Shown: positions 41,296-53,366, counted from the stretch's first letter. The stretch: 64,000 nt of DNA from Marvania coccoides (GCA_963854735.1 OY978105.1:992001-1056000); one strand, 5' to 3'. Translations and numbers: made by a program. Notes: generated by a model not told the origin, from the sequence alone.

Positions 41296-42639
41296 TCACT
41301 CCTGCCGCAACCGTCGCAACAAGTACTCCACCTCCACTTCCTTGGTCAGCGGCATCACCCACTGCTCGTACAGCTGCGCCACAGCTTCCGGTGACACCCG
41401 CAGCGTCAGCTCGCCCCCATTCTCTCCCTTCGCCGCTCCCGCCGCCACCGACGGGTCCAAATCCTGCCCAAACGTCGCAGCTTTCAGCTTCACCCGCTCC
41501 ACAACCTTCAGCTCCACCGCTCTGTCGGTCAGCAGCTCCATGATGCCAGCAGCGTCTCGGGACTCAATCAGTTTTGTGTACTGCTCCGTCTGGGCCCTGA
41601 ACTTGGCCTCCGCCACGAACTTGCCGTAGTGGATGCGGCGGGACAGCGCCTGCAGGATGACCACGTCGTACCTGCAAATGGAAAGGAATAAGTAGCACAA
41701 CCGACGGTACAACAAATATTCTCAAAACGGGTTTTTATGCTGCGTGCCTGGTGTCTGAATATATTCTGCGCGCTCAACATGATATAAAACATCGACGGGT
41801 TCTTCAATGGCAAGAAAGAGCGGAACCTACATCGCTGCTGAGCCGTAATTTCGGTCGTCCCCGGCAGAGGCGATCTCCGGCAGCAGGTGCTTCAGGTACA
41901 TCTGCATGATGGTCTGGTTGACGTTGACCCCCGCGGCAGGGGGCCACAGCACCTGTGGGTACGACATAGGGGGCAGCACCTGCACGCAAAGAGAAAATTA
42001 GATTAGAAAAGAAGAAAAATCCTCTCGGTTAATACTTTCACAACCTTGAGAATAAAATGCCAAAACGCAAAGAAAACCTTTCCATAGATGCATAATAACA
42101 GCTGAATATTCGTCGTTCTACGTGATAATTACTATACTCCTTACCAGCGGAGGCAGCGCTTGTGGAAAAAATGCGTTTTCGTCAGGGGAGGTGTATCGCC
42201 TGATGCGGCCGTGCACCTGCTCAGTTTCGCGCAGCAGGTACTCCAATAGCGACATTTGGGCGCCGTCGTGGGTCCACAGTGGCACGGGCACAGCTCCCGG
42301 CTGGTAGATGGGGTCGTTGCGGGCAAACTGCGCCCGCTCGATTAGAGCGAAGATGATCGTGTCTTCCATGAGGATCAGCGACCGCCTGATGTTGCTCAGA
42401 GATAGGGTGTCGCTGAGGTCGGAGTAGGTGCCCTGCTGCAGCGCGGAAGGCGTCGATTGGGCGGCAGAAGCGGCGGTCGGCGGGCAGGGAGACGGTCGGC
42501 TCTGTGATGGTCTGCCACTGGCGGCGCGCCCTGCTGCCGCGGCGTTATCCATGCGTAGGGGATGCCCTCCGATCGTGAGGCGCGCGCAACGGGGTTGGAG
42601 GAGCGCGGGGCGTGCAAGCTGAAGATTAAAAGCCTTCAT
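41296..42639 (-). CDS. CM: Chorismate mutase, AroQ eukaryotic type
   Basis: Converts chorismate to prephenate for Phe and Tyr synthesis. Three exons (42639-42145, 41979-41831, 41671-41296) give 339 residues, in line with plant plastid forms. The start region is Arg/Ala/Ser-rich, like a transit peptide. Family marks: SLSNIRRSLILMEDTIIFAL, IERAQFARN, SLLEYLLRETEQVHGRIRRY, DENAFFPQALPP, WPPAAGVNVNQTIMQMYLK, GDDRNYGSAAM, LQALSRRIHYGKFVAEAKF and the C-terminal WVMPLTKEVEVEYLLRRL. Regulation by aromatic amino acids is typical but not visible from sequence. Divergent from the orphan gene at 43100. Confidence 0.95.
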
Positions 42640-43099
42640 ATTTCAAATAAAAATATGCGTCCAGAAGGCGTCGCTGCACTCCAGACGAGTTGCGGACTTC
42701 AGGATTGGCGGAATCAAATTTTGAAGTGTTAAAATTGTGCATGATAGCGGCAGCCGAAGTGAACCTGATTGCACGTGCTGTGCTTTGCGCTTTGCTGATT
42801 TGGAGCACAAGGTCGGTAACGACGCCGAGAGATATTTGAGCCGTGAACCAGGAAAAAATCGCATTCTTATTTCAAGCTGAGTCGTGAGCAGGGGCCATCA
42901 AGCCTCGACATTTTTGTACTCGACTGTTATCCCCTCCTCCTTTTTTTTGGCCATTCCCACCGTATGTATACGCGCCGTTACTCACAAAATATGTACAATT
43001 GAAGCGCACTCGTGTCCTCTGACTGGCACGAAATTCTGGAATTTGCAGCTTCAAAGTACAATCTAAACAAACATTTTGCAAGTACAAATTATTTTTCTA
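42640..43099. other. Divergent promoter region, chorismate mutase / orphan
   Basis: About 460 bases separating two divergent starts; moderately AT-rich. No motif recognised. Confidence 0.4.
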
Positions 43100-44542
43100 A
43101 TGCCAAGCGATGCACCCGGCCGGATTCAGGATACCATTTCTACAGCAGAGGCTACACGGCAGCTGGAAAGGCTGCTCGAGTTCAAGGCAGCTGTGGCGGC
43201 GACGGTAGCGGCCACCATAAAGGCGGAGACAGGGGAGGAGAAGAAGACTGGGGCGCACCTGAGGAGGCTTCTAGAGTTCAGAGAAGCCTCAGAAACCACC
43301 GCGAAACGCGGCGAAAATGGAAAGGAAGGGGAGGGAGAAGACACCAGAGCTGGAGGTCCATTCGGCTCCCCCAGCTCGCTGGAGAGCTGCTTGGAAGCTG
43401 CGAGGGCGGAGAACCAGCGGCTTTGGGACGTCAACGCGGCACTGGAGGGCCTCTCTGTGGAGGCCGCTCGAATGGGGGCAGTGTTGGCTCCCCCGCCGCC
43501 GCTGGTGCACTGCCCCCCTCTGTCTTCAGTCAGCGCTGCATTTGACGAGCACGTGTGGGTGCGCGGAGAGAACGTGCCTGATTCGATGTTGGAGGCGGTC
43601 GCACAGCTACCTAATGAGGTTGTTCGAGGCACACTCGCCGCTTACTTCCACAGGCTCCGAATCAATGCCGTCCAGGTGAGCATATGCGGGGACAGGGATG
43701 CAATGCAGTCGCATATGTTCGACAGCACTCAGAGTTACACTGATTGTGTCCCCCTCTTTCACCCCCCCTCCCAGTGGATACATGGCGCTGAGGACAGAGA
43801 CCGTCTGGTGCTGGTGTCTACAACGGCTGAGCAAGTGCGAGTGAGTCTTGGTGGAACGCGCTCCGTACAGCGTTTTCAAGCGCGTTTGATTCTTCTTCGC
43901 CTTTTTACCAAATCTGCACTTTTACGAACCCAAATGTTGACGCCTTGGATATCCTGCCCTCACCCCCTCTCAGCAAAATTTGGTGAGACGCTGCACGTCG
44001 TTGCACCCCGAGACTTATAAGACGCTAGTGCTGAACGTCATTCAGCCTCCACCAGGCACGCCTGAAGGGGACGCGGCTCTGCAGGGATTGGTTGCGGCTG
44101 TGCGCCAGGTTCCGTTCTCGTCCGCACAGAAACTGAGATTCAAAAAGGCATTCGAAAACCATGTGAAGCGAGTGCATGCAATATCGAGAGACCTGAACAC
44201 GACGCGCCAGGCATTGGGAGAGGTGATGAAGTCTCAATGCGGCGACAGCTTTCATGAGAATGCCGAGGTATGATGCTTTCTTCCTTTCTTTCTTTTCTGT
44301 ATGATCAAGTGTGCCATAATTGTTATTCTTTTTCCATTTTTTTGCAGAGAACGCTGCTGGCCCACAAGCACACAGCCTCTCTGCGTTCTGGACCTGAACG
44401 CTTTATCCGAGAATACATGATGTTCGCGCAAGAGATTTTAGCAATTACCACGTGGGTGCAATTTGCATTGATCACCGGCGAAATGTCGCCCTACTTCCCC
44501 AATGCAGAAATATTCTGCGAGCTGGTGTGCGGAAGCGGCTGA
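43100..44542 (+). CDS. Unrecognised helical protein
   Basis: Four exons (43100-43675, 43775-43840, 43974-44267, 44348-44542), all introns phase 0, give 376 residues. Residues 1-110 are Ala/Glu/Lys-rich and helical, with two similar RLLEFK/RLLEFR segments 42 residues apart. The centre (about 150-260) looks globular: WVRGENVPDSMLEAVAQLPN, AAYFHRLRINAVQWIHG, LVLVSTTAEQVRQNLVRRC. The C-terminus is helical (KHTASLRSGPERFIREYMMF, then ITTWVQFALITGEMSPYF). There is no signal peptide, membrane span or known catalytic motif. It faces the chorismate mutase gene head-to-head. Consistent exon phases and codon use support a real gene; the function is unknown. Confidence 0.65.
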
Positions 44543-45303
44543 TTGCGAGAATATAAAAGAAAGCACTGCGTTAGCTTGAGGATTTATTTATTATATTCAT
44601 TTCGTTTTTTATCATTGTTCGTTTCGTTAATAAATGCTATCTGGCGAGGTTGCAAACGTCAGTTGAGGCTGGGATAATGAGCAGCCGCTGCAGTGGGCGG
44701 CGGCGGAATGCAGCTATTAAGGAACCGCTGCTCTTTGATCGCTATTTGGACAAAATATCCGCGCTTTATTAATTTAAGAATGGATTAGGGATCTGTGATA
44801 AACAATTGCAGATCCCTTTTGTTTGCCGTCAGGAGAGTCCTGCTTCCCCCCCCCATTTTTTTATTTATGTCGGTCGCGCCGTTGGGGGACTCAATAAGGC
44901 AGGGGCCAGAGTCTTATATTGTGGGCGACGGTGCGGTCGCCGGCGCAGTGGCAGTATCCGTACGTCCCACAGTACCTGGGGTCGATCCCACCGGTGGAAG
45001 GGGGTACTCCGCCTTACTGTGGCGGGGTGAGTGGCACGTCGCCTTGCAGGTTTAAGAGCGTAGTAGACATTGCAACGGTAGTAGACGTTACAACGATATG
45101 TAAACCCATTAACCCATTTGTCACCTTCGCTGTGCTGAGCTCGAAAATTTAAAATATTCACTTTCGCTCATTCGGCTCTGTGAAAATTCAATTTAATTCA
45201 TTAAGAAAATTTCCGACGCTATCAAACGAAACTAGGTCAGCACCTTGGCCCTCCGAGCCCCAAAAATTAAATTAAAAAACGAAATTTTCAAATTTTCAAT
45301 TAA
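44543..45303. other. Intergenic region containing a GC-rich hairpin-prone element
   Basis: AT-rich flanks surround a GC-rich island at about 44923-45043. It has matching ends (GGCGACG at 44924-44930 and CGTCGCC at 45037-45043) and inner inverted repeats (CCACAGTA at 44967-44974 with TACTGTGG at 45015-45022). A small structured RNA is possible but unproven. The rest shows nothing. Confidence 0.3.
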
Positions 45304-47426
45304 ATGGCCTCTTTGAAAGTATACGACGAGTTTGGGGGCGCCTACACACCGCATGGCGCGGTTTCCAGACTATCAGTCGAGGCAGCGCGGTGGCTGGAGA
45401 CCGTCAACCTCGCTGCCCAAAATAAAAAGCCTGGAGAAAAACTGGGGCTGTTTTCGCTGCTTCGTGGTAGCGGAAAACAGCACGCAACCGATCGCACCGT
45501 CGCTGTGCTCAACCAAGCCCGCTCCCTCATCTCAGCTGTCTTCCCCTTCACCCTGAGCCGAGCCTCCTCTCAAGGCCAAGACTCCACCTCTCCAGCCAAG
45601 GCCAGTGCCGCTATGCACCTCTACCAGACCTGCCTGCACCAGGTGCTGCTGCTGGCGCTCGAGGCCATCGCCGGCAGCCACGTTGTTGAGTCTTTAGAAG
45701 GCCTCACTCCAAAAACGAGAGACTCCACTGTGGGCACAGTGCTCGACCAAACCGACTCGCTGTCCGGTCTGGTCAACGCCTGCGTGGAGGTGGTGACCTT
45801 CGCCGCCCTGTCGTCGCCCGCGGAGAGCTTTCCGTGCAAAACGCTGAAAATGGGGCGCTCACTGCACGGGCTGGAGCTGCTGCAGGGGCTGTCGTGGCTG
45901 AAGAGGTGCCGGAAGCCTGACACTGGCCTTCCAGGTGAGTAACGTATACCATTTGAGGGCTTTTCTGCGCTAAATTTATTGATTTTTTCTCTCTCTCTCC
46001 GTCTGCGCGTAAAAAGCATTTGTATTAGGAACAGCCCCCATGCACGGCTTTTGATGAATTTTATCAAGCCTATACTTGCAGTGAAGCGCTGGATCTCAGC
46101 GAAAAGCCTGTCATTCACTCGTCCTACTAACCGAATTTTCCTCGGGGATAATAACAAATTTTCATTTTTTCATTTCTCGCAGAGTTCCCTCCCGAGCTGG
46201 ATCGCTACATCTGCGCCATGGAGGTCCGTATCCTGGAAGAGCTGGCCTTCGTCCCCGGCAGCACGTTCTTCACCCGCATCGCAGAGCTCGGCGCTTTCAG
46301 CCGCACCAATGCCAACACCGCCAACCTTACCTACAGCAGCCCCAACGCAATTCTGCTCGCCAGCTTCATCTCCCGCATGGGCAAACTGGCGGGTCAGCGG
46401 GTGGGGGAGGTTTGCGCTGCGCTCGCGCGCTCGAGCGGCCTGGCAGAGAAAAACAAAGCAAAGGGGCAGCGGGTGGGAGCTGCGTTGGCTGGAGCCGCCA
46501 CGGCGCTGGTGGATTCGATGCTGCATGCCCACCTGGACATGATGGTAGGGCGGCATTTGACGGTGGTGGTGCTGGGCGGCATCTACTGCACGGTGAGATG
46601 CGTAAAGTTTTCCTCGATTCATTCTTGTTATTTTTTTCTCTTGATTTGACAGAATAAAAACGCGCTAACGCTTGCTGCTAATTTTAAACGTTTTAAAATA
46701 ATGTTGGAAACTCTTTGCAGGCCAAGCTGCACGGCGTTCAGCTGCGCTTTCAGAGTCTCAATGCTGCGGCCACCGCCTGCCTGCCGGCACACGACGCAGC
46801 CACGCTGGACGACACCCCCATCACCCCGCTGTTCAGCATAAAACTATACTCAGAAGACGAAGACGGGGAGGGCAGCGACGACGGGTGGAGCGACGGAGAT
46901 GGGGCACGAGACGGCAGCGGAGGAGCTGGCAGCCAACCGCCCATCGTGGGCTCAGCGCGAGAGGCAAGTTGCATGAAAATTAATTGAACGTGTTGAAATA
47001 ATTTTCAAGCTTTTCATATCAGGGATTTATTTCTTCTTGCTTTCCTCTTGCTGTTTTTCATTTATATAATTTTTTAAAGAGTAATCACAGGCAGCTCCAT
47101 GCTTCTTTGATTGATTTCTGCAGTTCTACAACAAGGTATTCCTGCCAGCGGTTCGTTCCCATGAGCTCTCTGCTTTGTTTGGCGACACCGCTGCTGAGCT
47201 GGAAGCGGCCGTGGCGGCCTTTCCTTCAGAAGTCGTTCTGGACAGGCCCGCTACCAACGGTGGGCGCCCTGGCGCCGCCGCTGGGACAGACTCTCCCGCT
47301 TCTCATCCCAGCGCCACTGCGGTCGACGGCAGCGGCGGTGTCCGTCGGCCGAAAGCAAAGAAGCCCACTGCCCGTACTCCGCTGGCCTCCCTGAGGCAGC
47401 CCACCAAGACGCAACAACGGCACTAG
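45304..47426 (+). CDS. RBR: Retinoblastoma-related pocket protein, N-terminally short
   Basis: Four exons (45304-45934, 46183-46592, 46721-46963, 47124-47426) give 528 residues; plant RBR and algal MAT3 are about twice this. Pocket A is recognisable: AVSRLSVEAARWLETVN near the start, HLYQTCLHQVLLLALEAIAG, LVNACVEVVTFAALSS, FPPELDRYICAMEVRILEEL, ELAFVPGSTFFTRIAELG. Pocket B: LDMMVGRHLTVVVLGGIYCT, AKLHGVQLRFQSLNA, an acidic insert, then FYNKVFLPAVRSHELSALFG. The tail is Lys/Thr-rich with a TP site. These proteins bind E2F/DP and restrain cell-cycle entry. The RB N-terminal domain is missing; no candidate exons are seen in the 760 bases upstream. Intron 3 starts with GC (GAG-GCAAGT), required by phase. 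Confidence 0.8.
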
Positions 47427-47846
47427 TACATTTTTAAATCTTAAACTAAAGCTCGAAAATAACTCTGAGCATTTAGTAGATTTAGTAGATTATATTTTTT
47501 GGGACAGATTTTTCTTCCACAGTCTCACTCTCTCCCTTCAATCTTTACTACCATATTGGGACGGTAGTATAAGATTCGCAATTAAATTAATTGTAAGAAT
47601 TATATGTAAAAACATAAAGTAAAGAAAAACCGAGCCTCATTTCCTCATTGACGGAAAAAATAACACGTTCGTTGACTGATGCAGGCTAAATAATAAGAGA
47701 AAGTAAACATATGCGGTAACGGATTGATTTTTGTTTGGAAACAATCAACCTACTTTAAACTAGATAACTAACAAAGCAGCAGACTCGCAGCCCCAAAGAA
47801 AAATGCTGATTTTGTTCCTCGATATTTCTATCGAAACCAAAATTTT
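47427..47846. other. Convergent 3' spacer
   Basis: AT-rich, presumably both 3' UTRs. Nothing else seen. Confidence 0.45.
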
Positions 47847-50800
47847 CTAGCTGAAAAAGTATGTGGCAGCTCGGATGTCCTCCAAGTCCAGCTCCCCCCG
47901 CGGCGGCAGCGGCGGGAACTCAATGTCGGGGTTGGTCTCCTGCAGCTCCGCCAGCAGCTCCTCCAGCAGCGGCTGCGAGTGCAGTTCAATAAACTTCTCC
48001 CGCAGCATCGCGTTCATCTGCTCCACAGTCCCCGCGTGCGTCCAGAACGAGTCGTGCACCCCCGCAAACGCCAGCCCCGCGTCCCGGCATGCAATCGCCG
48101 TCAGCATCATGTGGCTCGAGTCCACGGAGTGAATGTAATTCGGCGGGAAGGCGGTGCGCTGCCGCTGCTTCATCACTGGCTTGCTGTCGTGGTCGGCTGC
48201 GAGCACCAGCCGCTGCAGCACCGTGCGCACGTGCTGCTGCGTCTTGCGCCGGTAGGGCTGCACTACTGGCAGCCCCATGGGGGTGGTCCAGCCCACTGCC
48301 CGCCCCTCTTTGGCCATGAGGCGGGCGCACTCGTTGAGCCACGTCATGATGTGCTTTGCGCTCTGGAACATCTCGTGAAGGCAGTCCAGGGTCACTCGCG
48401 CGGAGTAGCACGACACCTTATACTGCAACAGCGCGTAAAAAGAAATAAAGAATAAAAAAACAATGGGAAATGAATCCAGAAGACACCTTCACAAACTAGA
48501 AATAATGCTGAATTAGAACAACACCATCAAATCATCCTACTCACCATCGCGTGGTTGTCCTCGAAGCCTCGCTCCCGCAGACGCGACCCGATCTGCGCCC
48601 GGGCGCCCACAAACGTCACACCGTACACGCTGGTCATCACTGTCTGCTTCACCAGCTTGCGGTCGATCGCGGTCGACGAAACCAGGGTCTGCGCCTCAGG
48701 CACGCCCCGCAGCGCGTCCGCCTCCACCCGCTCTCGCACCAGCCGCGATATTTCGGTGTACACATCCTGAGGCCGCTCCACAGGGCACAGATTCACCGCC
48801 CAGCCGCCCGTGAGGTCGCGCCCCAGCGCGGCGTAGTGCTGCAGCCCGTTGCAGGAGCCGTCTTGGTGGATGGGCAGTTGGGAGCGGTACGAAGGCGGGT
48901 CTCCTGAGGAAAGCGCTCGATAGATGTCAAAGCACGTGGCCAAAAACTGGAACGGCGCCTCAGCGCGGTACCAGTACGGTGTGGTAGGGTCGTGCCCGTC
49001 CTCCAGCAGCAGCGATTGCAGCAGGGCGTGACCGTCAGGGGCAGCTCCAGCGGCAGCAGCGGCGGCGGCCGCCGTGATTGCGCTGTCGGCGTCATGCTGC
49101 GCCGCGTGGGTGGTGCTGCCGGTGATGGGCCGTCGAAACGGGTCTGTGGCGTTGTCCAGAATGGCCCCCAAGTTGTCTTCCACCCACTTCACTCGGCCTT
49201 CTAGAGGCAGTTTGTCGACGCCTTTTCCCCACAGGCTGGCGGCCTGAATGTACAGCCAGCGCATGCCGTTGGCGCCCAGAGGGCGTCCGTCGGCAAACTG
49301 CAGCAGCCCGCGGCACAGATCGGACCCTAAGTGGTTTAAATGCGGGTGCATGGGATAGGCCCGCCCCCGGAAATCGACGTTGTGAGGAAAGTAGAAGCGC
49401 TCCTCGCGGGAGAACTCGCGCGCGATGGCCAGCTTGTACTCCATGTCGCACCGCAGCGAGTGCAGCTCGTTGTTCTTCTTGCGCGCGCACTGCATTGCGT
49501 AGGTACGGTTCCACACGTCCAACCGGGGAACAGCCTGAAAGAATAAAAAGAAAGCGGAAAAAGAAGGTATTTATAAATGGAAGAGTAAAATAGGGGGTTA
49601 GCTAGTATCAAAATGGAAATCTGAAGACACGCAGCAATTGAGTGGGAAAAAAATATAAAAAAAATCCCCGCTGATACTACTAATAAAGACTTACGAAGAA
49701 CCGGAGCCCGCCGTCGGTGTGGTGCATCCTGTACCCGCCCTGCAGACGCTCTGGCACGATAACATTCTCCCGCTGCGGCACCTCGCAGATGCCGCCACCC
49801 CACGCCCAGATCGCCTCCACCACTTTGTACACGTCTCGATTCACCGACCAAGCCGTCTCTCCCAGCGCATTCAGCGCGTCGTACACCAGCGACAGCCCCG
49901 GGCCCCGCCCCTCCACCATCTCCCTGTCTGCCGTCTCCAGCCGGTCCTTCTGCGCGTGGCTGCCGCGCATTCTCATCACCGACGACCGCAGCGTCAAATG
50001 GCCGCCCAGATTGTGCCGCTGCCACGGCACGGGGGGCAGCACCATGGGGAGGTACTGCGGCATGAACGCCTCCGCCATGTGGTGCGGTTTAATGCGGCGC
50101 ATGACTTCTTCGTCCGCAAACAGCAGGCCGTAGCGCTTCCACACACCCCGGGCACGCGCGTCTGGGCCCTGCTCCAGCTTGTGCCAGAACGCAGGCACGG
50201 TCTGCGTGGTGCCGTCGCGCTGGGTGTCGATTTTGCACGACTCCATGAGCATTTTTATGAGCACCACACCCACTTTCGCCTGCATGTCGCCGCGCCAGTC
50301 GGAGTCGAAGGGGACCTCGTCCACCAGGCGGCGGGCTCGGTTGGCCACCAGGCGCATGTCGTTGAGGGAGTTGGCGTTGGGCACGATGAACTTCTTCGAC
50401 ATCTTCTCCAGCCGCGCCTCAAACGCGTCGTCCTGGAATGTAATAGCAAGAGAGTGAGAAGGGAGAGGTATCCAATTTCTAAACTCGAATTCCGCTGGTG
50501 TGCGGTGGCTCAAAGACGCAAATTAGTGCACTCAAAAGCATCCCCCCCTCAGAAAAATGCAGCTGAAATTATAATTTTGAAGAACTACATAGCTGCAGTG
50601 TCTCTCTTCTCACCTTGAACCACTCCTTGTGGTCCAGCGGCATCAACTCCCCCATCTCCCGCAGCTCGTGCCCCAGCTGCAGCCACTCCGCCCACCCCTG
50701 CCACTCCTCATTCAGCCCCGCCCCTGCTGCCTCCGCCGCCGCCCGCATCTCCCTCCCCCGCACGTACAGGTCCCGCACCTCCCGCCGCCGCATGTTGCGC

Positions 50801-51738
50801 TTGTGGCACATGTCCTCCAGCTGGTTCACGTGGTGCTGCGCCTCCACGGCGGTACCGATTGACACCGCCAGCCTCGTCATTCTCGTTGTCCCCGGGGCCG
50901 ACCCCACCGCGTCGGCGTCGCCCTCCGGGGACATGAACGCGTTCAGCGCGGCGTGCATGGTGATCACCGCCAGCTGCTCGGGGTCCATACGCAGCAGGTA
51001 CGGCCCATACACTGAGCGATCAATCCCAGACTCGCCTGCGGCAATACGGTACTGCTCCGCTAGTATTGCCTCGGAGAGGGGCTCCAGCCAGGACACCAAC
51101 AGCCGACGCGCGGGCGGGAGGGTGGCCCCCACCCCTCTCGACACCATGGAAGCCGCTTCCCTGCGGTAGCGAGCCAAGGCGGCATCAACTGCTCTTGTTT
51201 CCAACGTGATCTGCCGCTTCCAGTTCTCCTGCAGCTTGCGACCCTTGGGGGTGCCGTCCATCATGCGCTGGTGGTACCGCATGGCCGCCAGCGTGCGGGA
51301 GAGGTGCGGCCGGGCCTGCGGGGCGGTGGCGCCGCCAGCGCGGGCGGTGGCGCCGCTCGTGCCGCGCTCCTGGTCCTCCAGCAGCTGCAAACTCTCGTAG
51401 GCAAAGGTGTGTGGCGCCTGCTCCGCTTGATGCACAGCCTGCGTGAAAATTGTTTGCACCAGGGCTGCATATGCTGCCTTGGCGGCCTCCTCGTGGTCAA
51501 CGGGGAAAGCGGCGGCGTGGAGGGGGCTGTGCTCTGCGGTAACGGTGACAGCAGCAGCGGTGGGATGGTGGGCGTCGCCTGCGGCGTGGTTAGACTCCTG
51601 GAGGGCTGCTTCGTGCTGCAAAGAGGCGGCCTCGGCAGTGAAAGCTCTGAGGTAGCCAGGGAGGCGAGCTGCTGGAGAAGGGTAGCTGGTCCCAGGCAGC
51701 AACATGCGCAGCGCATGTGCCGCCCGTTGGAGGGACAT
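47847..51738 (-). CDS. RPOT: Single-subunit (T7-like) organellar RNA polymerase
   Basis: Nuclear-encoded phage-type polymerase transcribing mitochondrial (in some plants also plastid) DNA. Four exons (51738-50614, 50432-49695, 49534-48545, 48422-47847), all phase-0 introns, give 1142 residues. The leader (MSLQRAAHALRMLLPGTSYP) is presequence-like. Core motifs: HNVDFRGRAYPMHPHLNHLG, catalytic Asp at about 846 in HQDGSCNGLQHYAALGRD, the finger helix RKLVKQTVMTSVYGVTFVGA, FPPNYIHSVDSSHM, and second catalytic Asp at about 1075 in FAGVHDSFWTHAG. The C-terminus ATYFFS matches the usual foot of the enzyme. Before motif A is an Ala-rich insert of about 45 residues (about 760-800). Which organelle is not decidable by eye; mitochondrial is the default. 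The gene ends in TAG. Confidence 0.95.
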
Positions 51739-52172
51739 GGCCTTGGATTCTGAAGAAAATTTGCTGTGTGAAAAGTAAAATTTATATTAAAAATGCTCGA
51801 TATTTTTGGGTTGGACAAAATGGGAATTGCCGCTGGCGCCTGGCCCAAAATGTTAATGCATAATTATGATTGGGTGAAATAGGTAGAACATGCGTTAATT
51901 TCGCCAGGCGGCGCAGCATAGAGCACACAGAATTGGGCGCAGAAACTGGGAGTTGGCGCGTTTTTTTCCTTCGCTCTCAGAGCGATGCTCTGTTTGTAGT
52001 TAAGTAGCTCTGCGAATTCATCTCTATTTTTTTGAGCTCGATACCCTACTTTCGGCGGCTCTGCCGTGTTTTGCTTTGTTCTCGACGAAATACTTCCGCA
52101 TATGCACACTTGCATGTGATAAATACGACTTCGCAAACATCTAGGATTTCGACCGCTTCCCCTCTTGACCCA
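51739..52172. other. Divergent promoter region, RPOT / bZIP
   Basis: 434 bases between divergent starts. The frame upstream of the bZIP ATG is open from 52032 and could add 47 residues, but reads like UTR. No motif recognised. Confidence 0.4.
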
Positions 52173-53366
52173 ATGCAGCGCCTGAAGACCATCACATCCG
52201 CCGAGAACATCCTAAGGGGGCTGCGTGGCGAGCCAGCGGCCCCGAACTCGCCATTCCTTGATCCAACTGCTGTATTTCATCAGTCGGTCGGCCCTCCCCG
52301 CTTCTCCAACCCCACAGCATTCCTTGCAGCAAGCAGCATCGATCAAACACCAACCCACCTGCCGTCTTCTTCCGTTACCAGCGACATCCTCCTCGATGCT
52401 GCACTTGACCACCTGCTGGCCCCTCTGATCGCCTCCCCTGGCGGCATGACTCGAGACCCCAGCGTACCTCTCCCCCAGCATGTCGCCCTCCCCACGCTTG
52501 CCGCCACCGCTTCCCAGCCGATTATCAGCACCCCGCAAAAGGCTGCCAAAGTCAAAGCCAAGCGCCCCTACCTCTCCGGGGCCCTCCCGCCCGTAGAACC
52601 AGCTGTGCTAGCTCCCACGCCGCATAGAAACCCGTCTCCCTCCAGCTCAGACGACCGCACCCGCCACCAGCAGCAGAGCGGCAGTGGCGGCGAAACTTCC
52701 CAGCCCAGCCAAAAGGAAGGGCAGCAGCCGTCGTCCCAGCAGCAGCGCCCCCGCCGGGCCACCGCGCAGGTGGCGTTGGCTCGCCTGCAGGAGGCCTGCA
52801 CCAGCATGGCTGCCTTTGCCGGCCCCGAGGAGACCGCCTTGGAAGAAAGTGATGAGGAGGAGGAGCAGGGCCAGGAAGACGGCTCTGGCGCTGAAGGAGA
52901 TGACTGTGTCGGCGACGAGGGCGTGGTTCCCCGCGAAACGGCAGCTGTAGCGGCGGCATGGACGCTCCCAGAGCTGGAAAACCCCCTGCTCACGATGCCT
53001 CCCGCCTCTTCCGATGAGCAGCGCCGCGGTGGGAGCTGCGCCAAGAAGTGGCGCCCGCTGAAGCGGCGGTCCTATGAATCGCTGGTGGACCCTGAGCTGC
53101 CGGCTGAGGAGGCCCGCAGGGTGCGCCGCATTTTGAGCAACCGGCTATCAGCTAGGCGGTCTCGCAAGCGCAAAGCCACCCAGATCGCCGCGCTGAAGGA
53201 GGAGCTCGCGGAAGCGAGGCAGGAGCAGTCCAGGCTGGCTGTGGAGGTGGCGAGCCTGCGGGCGCAGCTGGCGGCGCAGGCAGGGGGGCCGTCGCTGCAG
53301 CTGGTGAATTTAAACGTTGCTGCTGCTGGCGAAGGAAAAATAGAAACCCTAGTTTATTTAAATTAG
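52173..53366 (+). CDS. bZIP transcription factor
   Basis: Intronless, 397 residues from ATG 52173 (an in-frame ATG at 52032 would give 444). The long N-terminal region is Ser/Pro/Gln-rich with an acidic block (about 235-265), typical of activation domains. A bZIP domain follows at about 325-385: basic region RRVRRILSNRLSARRSRKRK with the N-x7-R signature, then heptads IAALKEELAEARQEQSRL with a partner stretch VEVASLRAQLAA. The zipper is short (about four heptads) and Ala-rich. The short tail after the zipper ends VYLN. DNA target and pathway cannot be inferred. Divergent from the organellar RNA polymerase gene. Confidence 0.88.
   Translation: MQRLKTITSAENILRGLRGEPAAPNSPFLDPTAVFHQSVGPPRFSNPTAFLAASSIDQTPTHLPSSSVTSDILLDAALDHLLAPLIASPGGMTRDPSVPLPQHVALPTLAATASQPIISTPQKAAKVKAKRPYLSGALPPVEPAVLAPTPHRNPSPSSSDDRTRHQQQSGSGGETSQPSQKEGQQPSSQQQRPRRATAQVALARLQEACTSMAAFAGPEETALEESDEEEEQGQEDGSGAEGDDCVGDEGVVPRETAAVAAAWTLPELENPLLTMPPASSDEQRRGGSCAKKWRPLKRRSYESLVDPELPAEEARRVRRILSNRLSARRSRKRKATQIAALKEELAEARQEQSRLAVEVASLRAQLAAQAGGPSLQLVNLNVAAAGEGKIETLVYLN

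Noticed and set aside
44943..44958. U4 snRNA gene
   Set aside because: Only the 16-base 5' motif matches. The 5' stem-loop K-turn, second U6-pairing segment and Sm site are absent.
44975..44990. tRNA gene, from a B-box-like GGGTCGATCCC
   Set aside because: No acceptor stem, D-arm or anticodon arm can be drawn around it.
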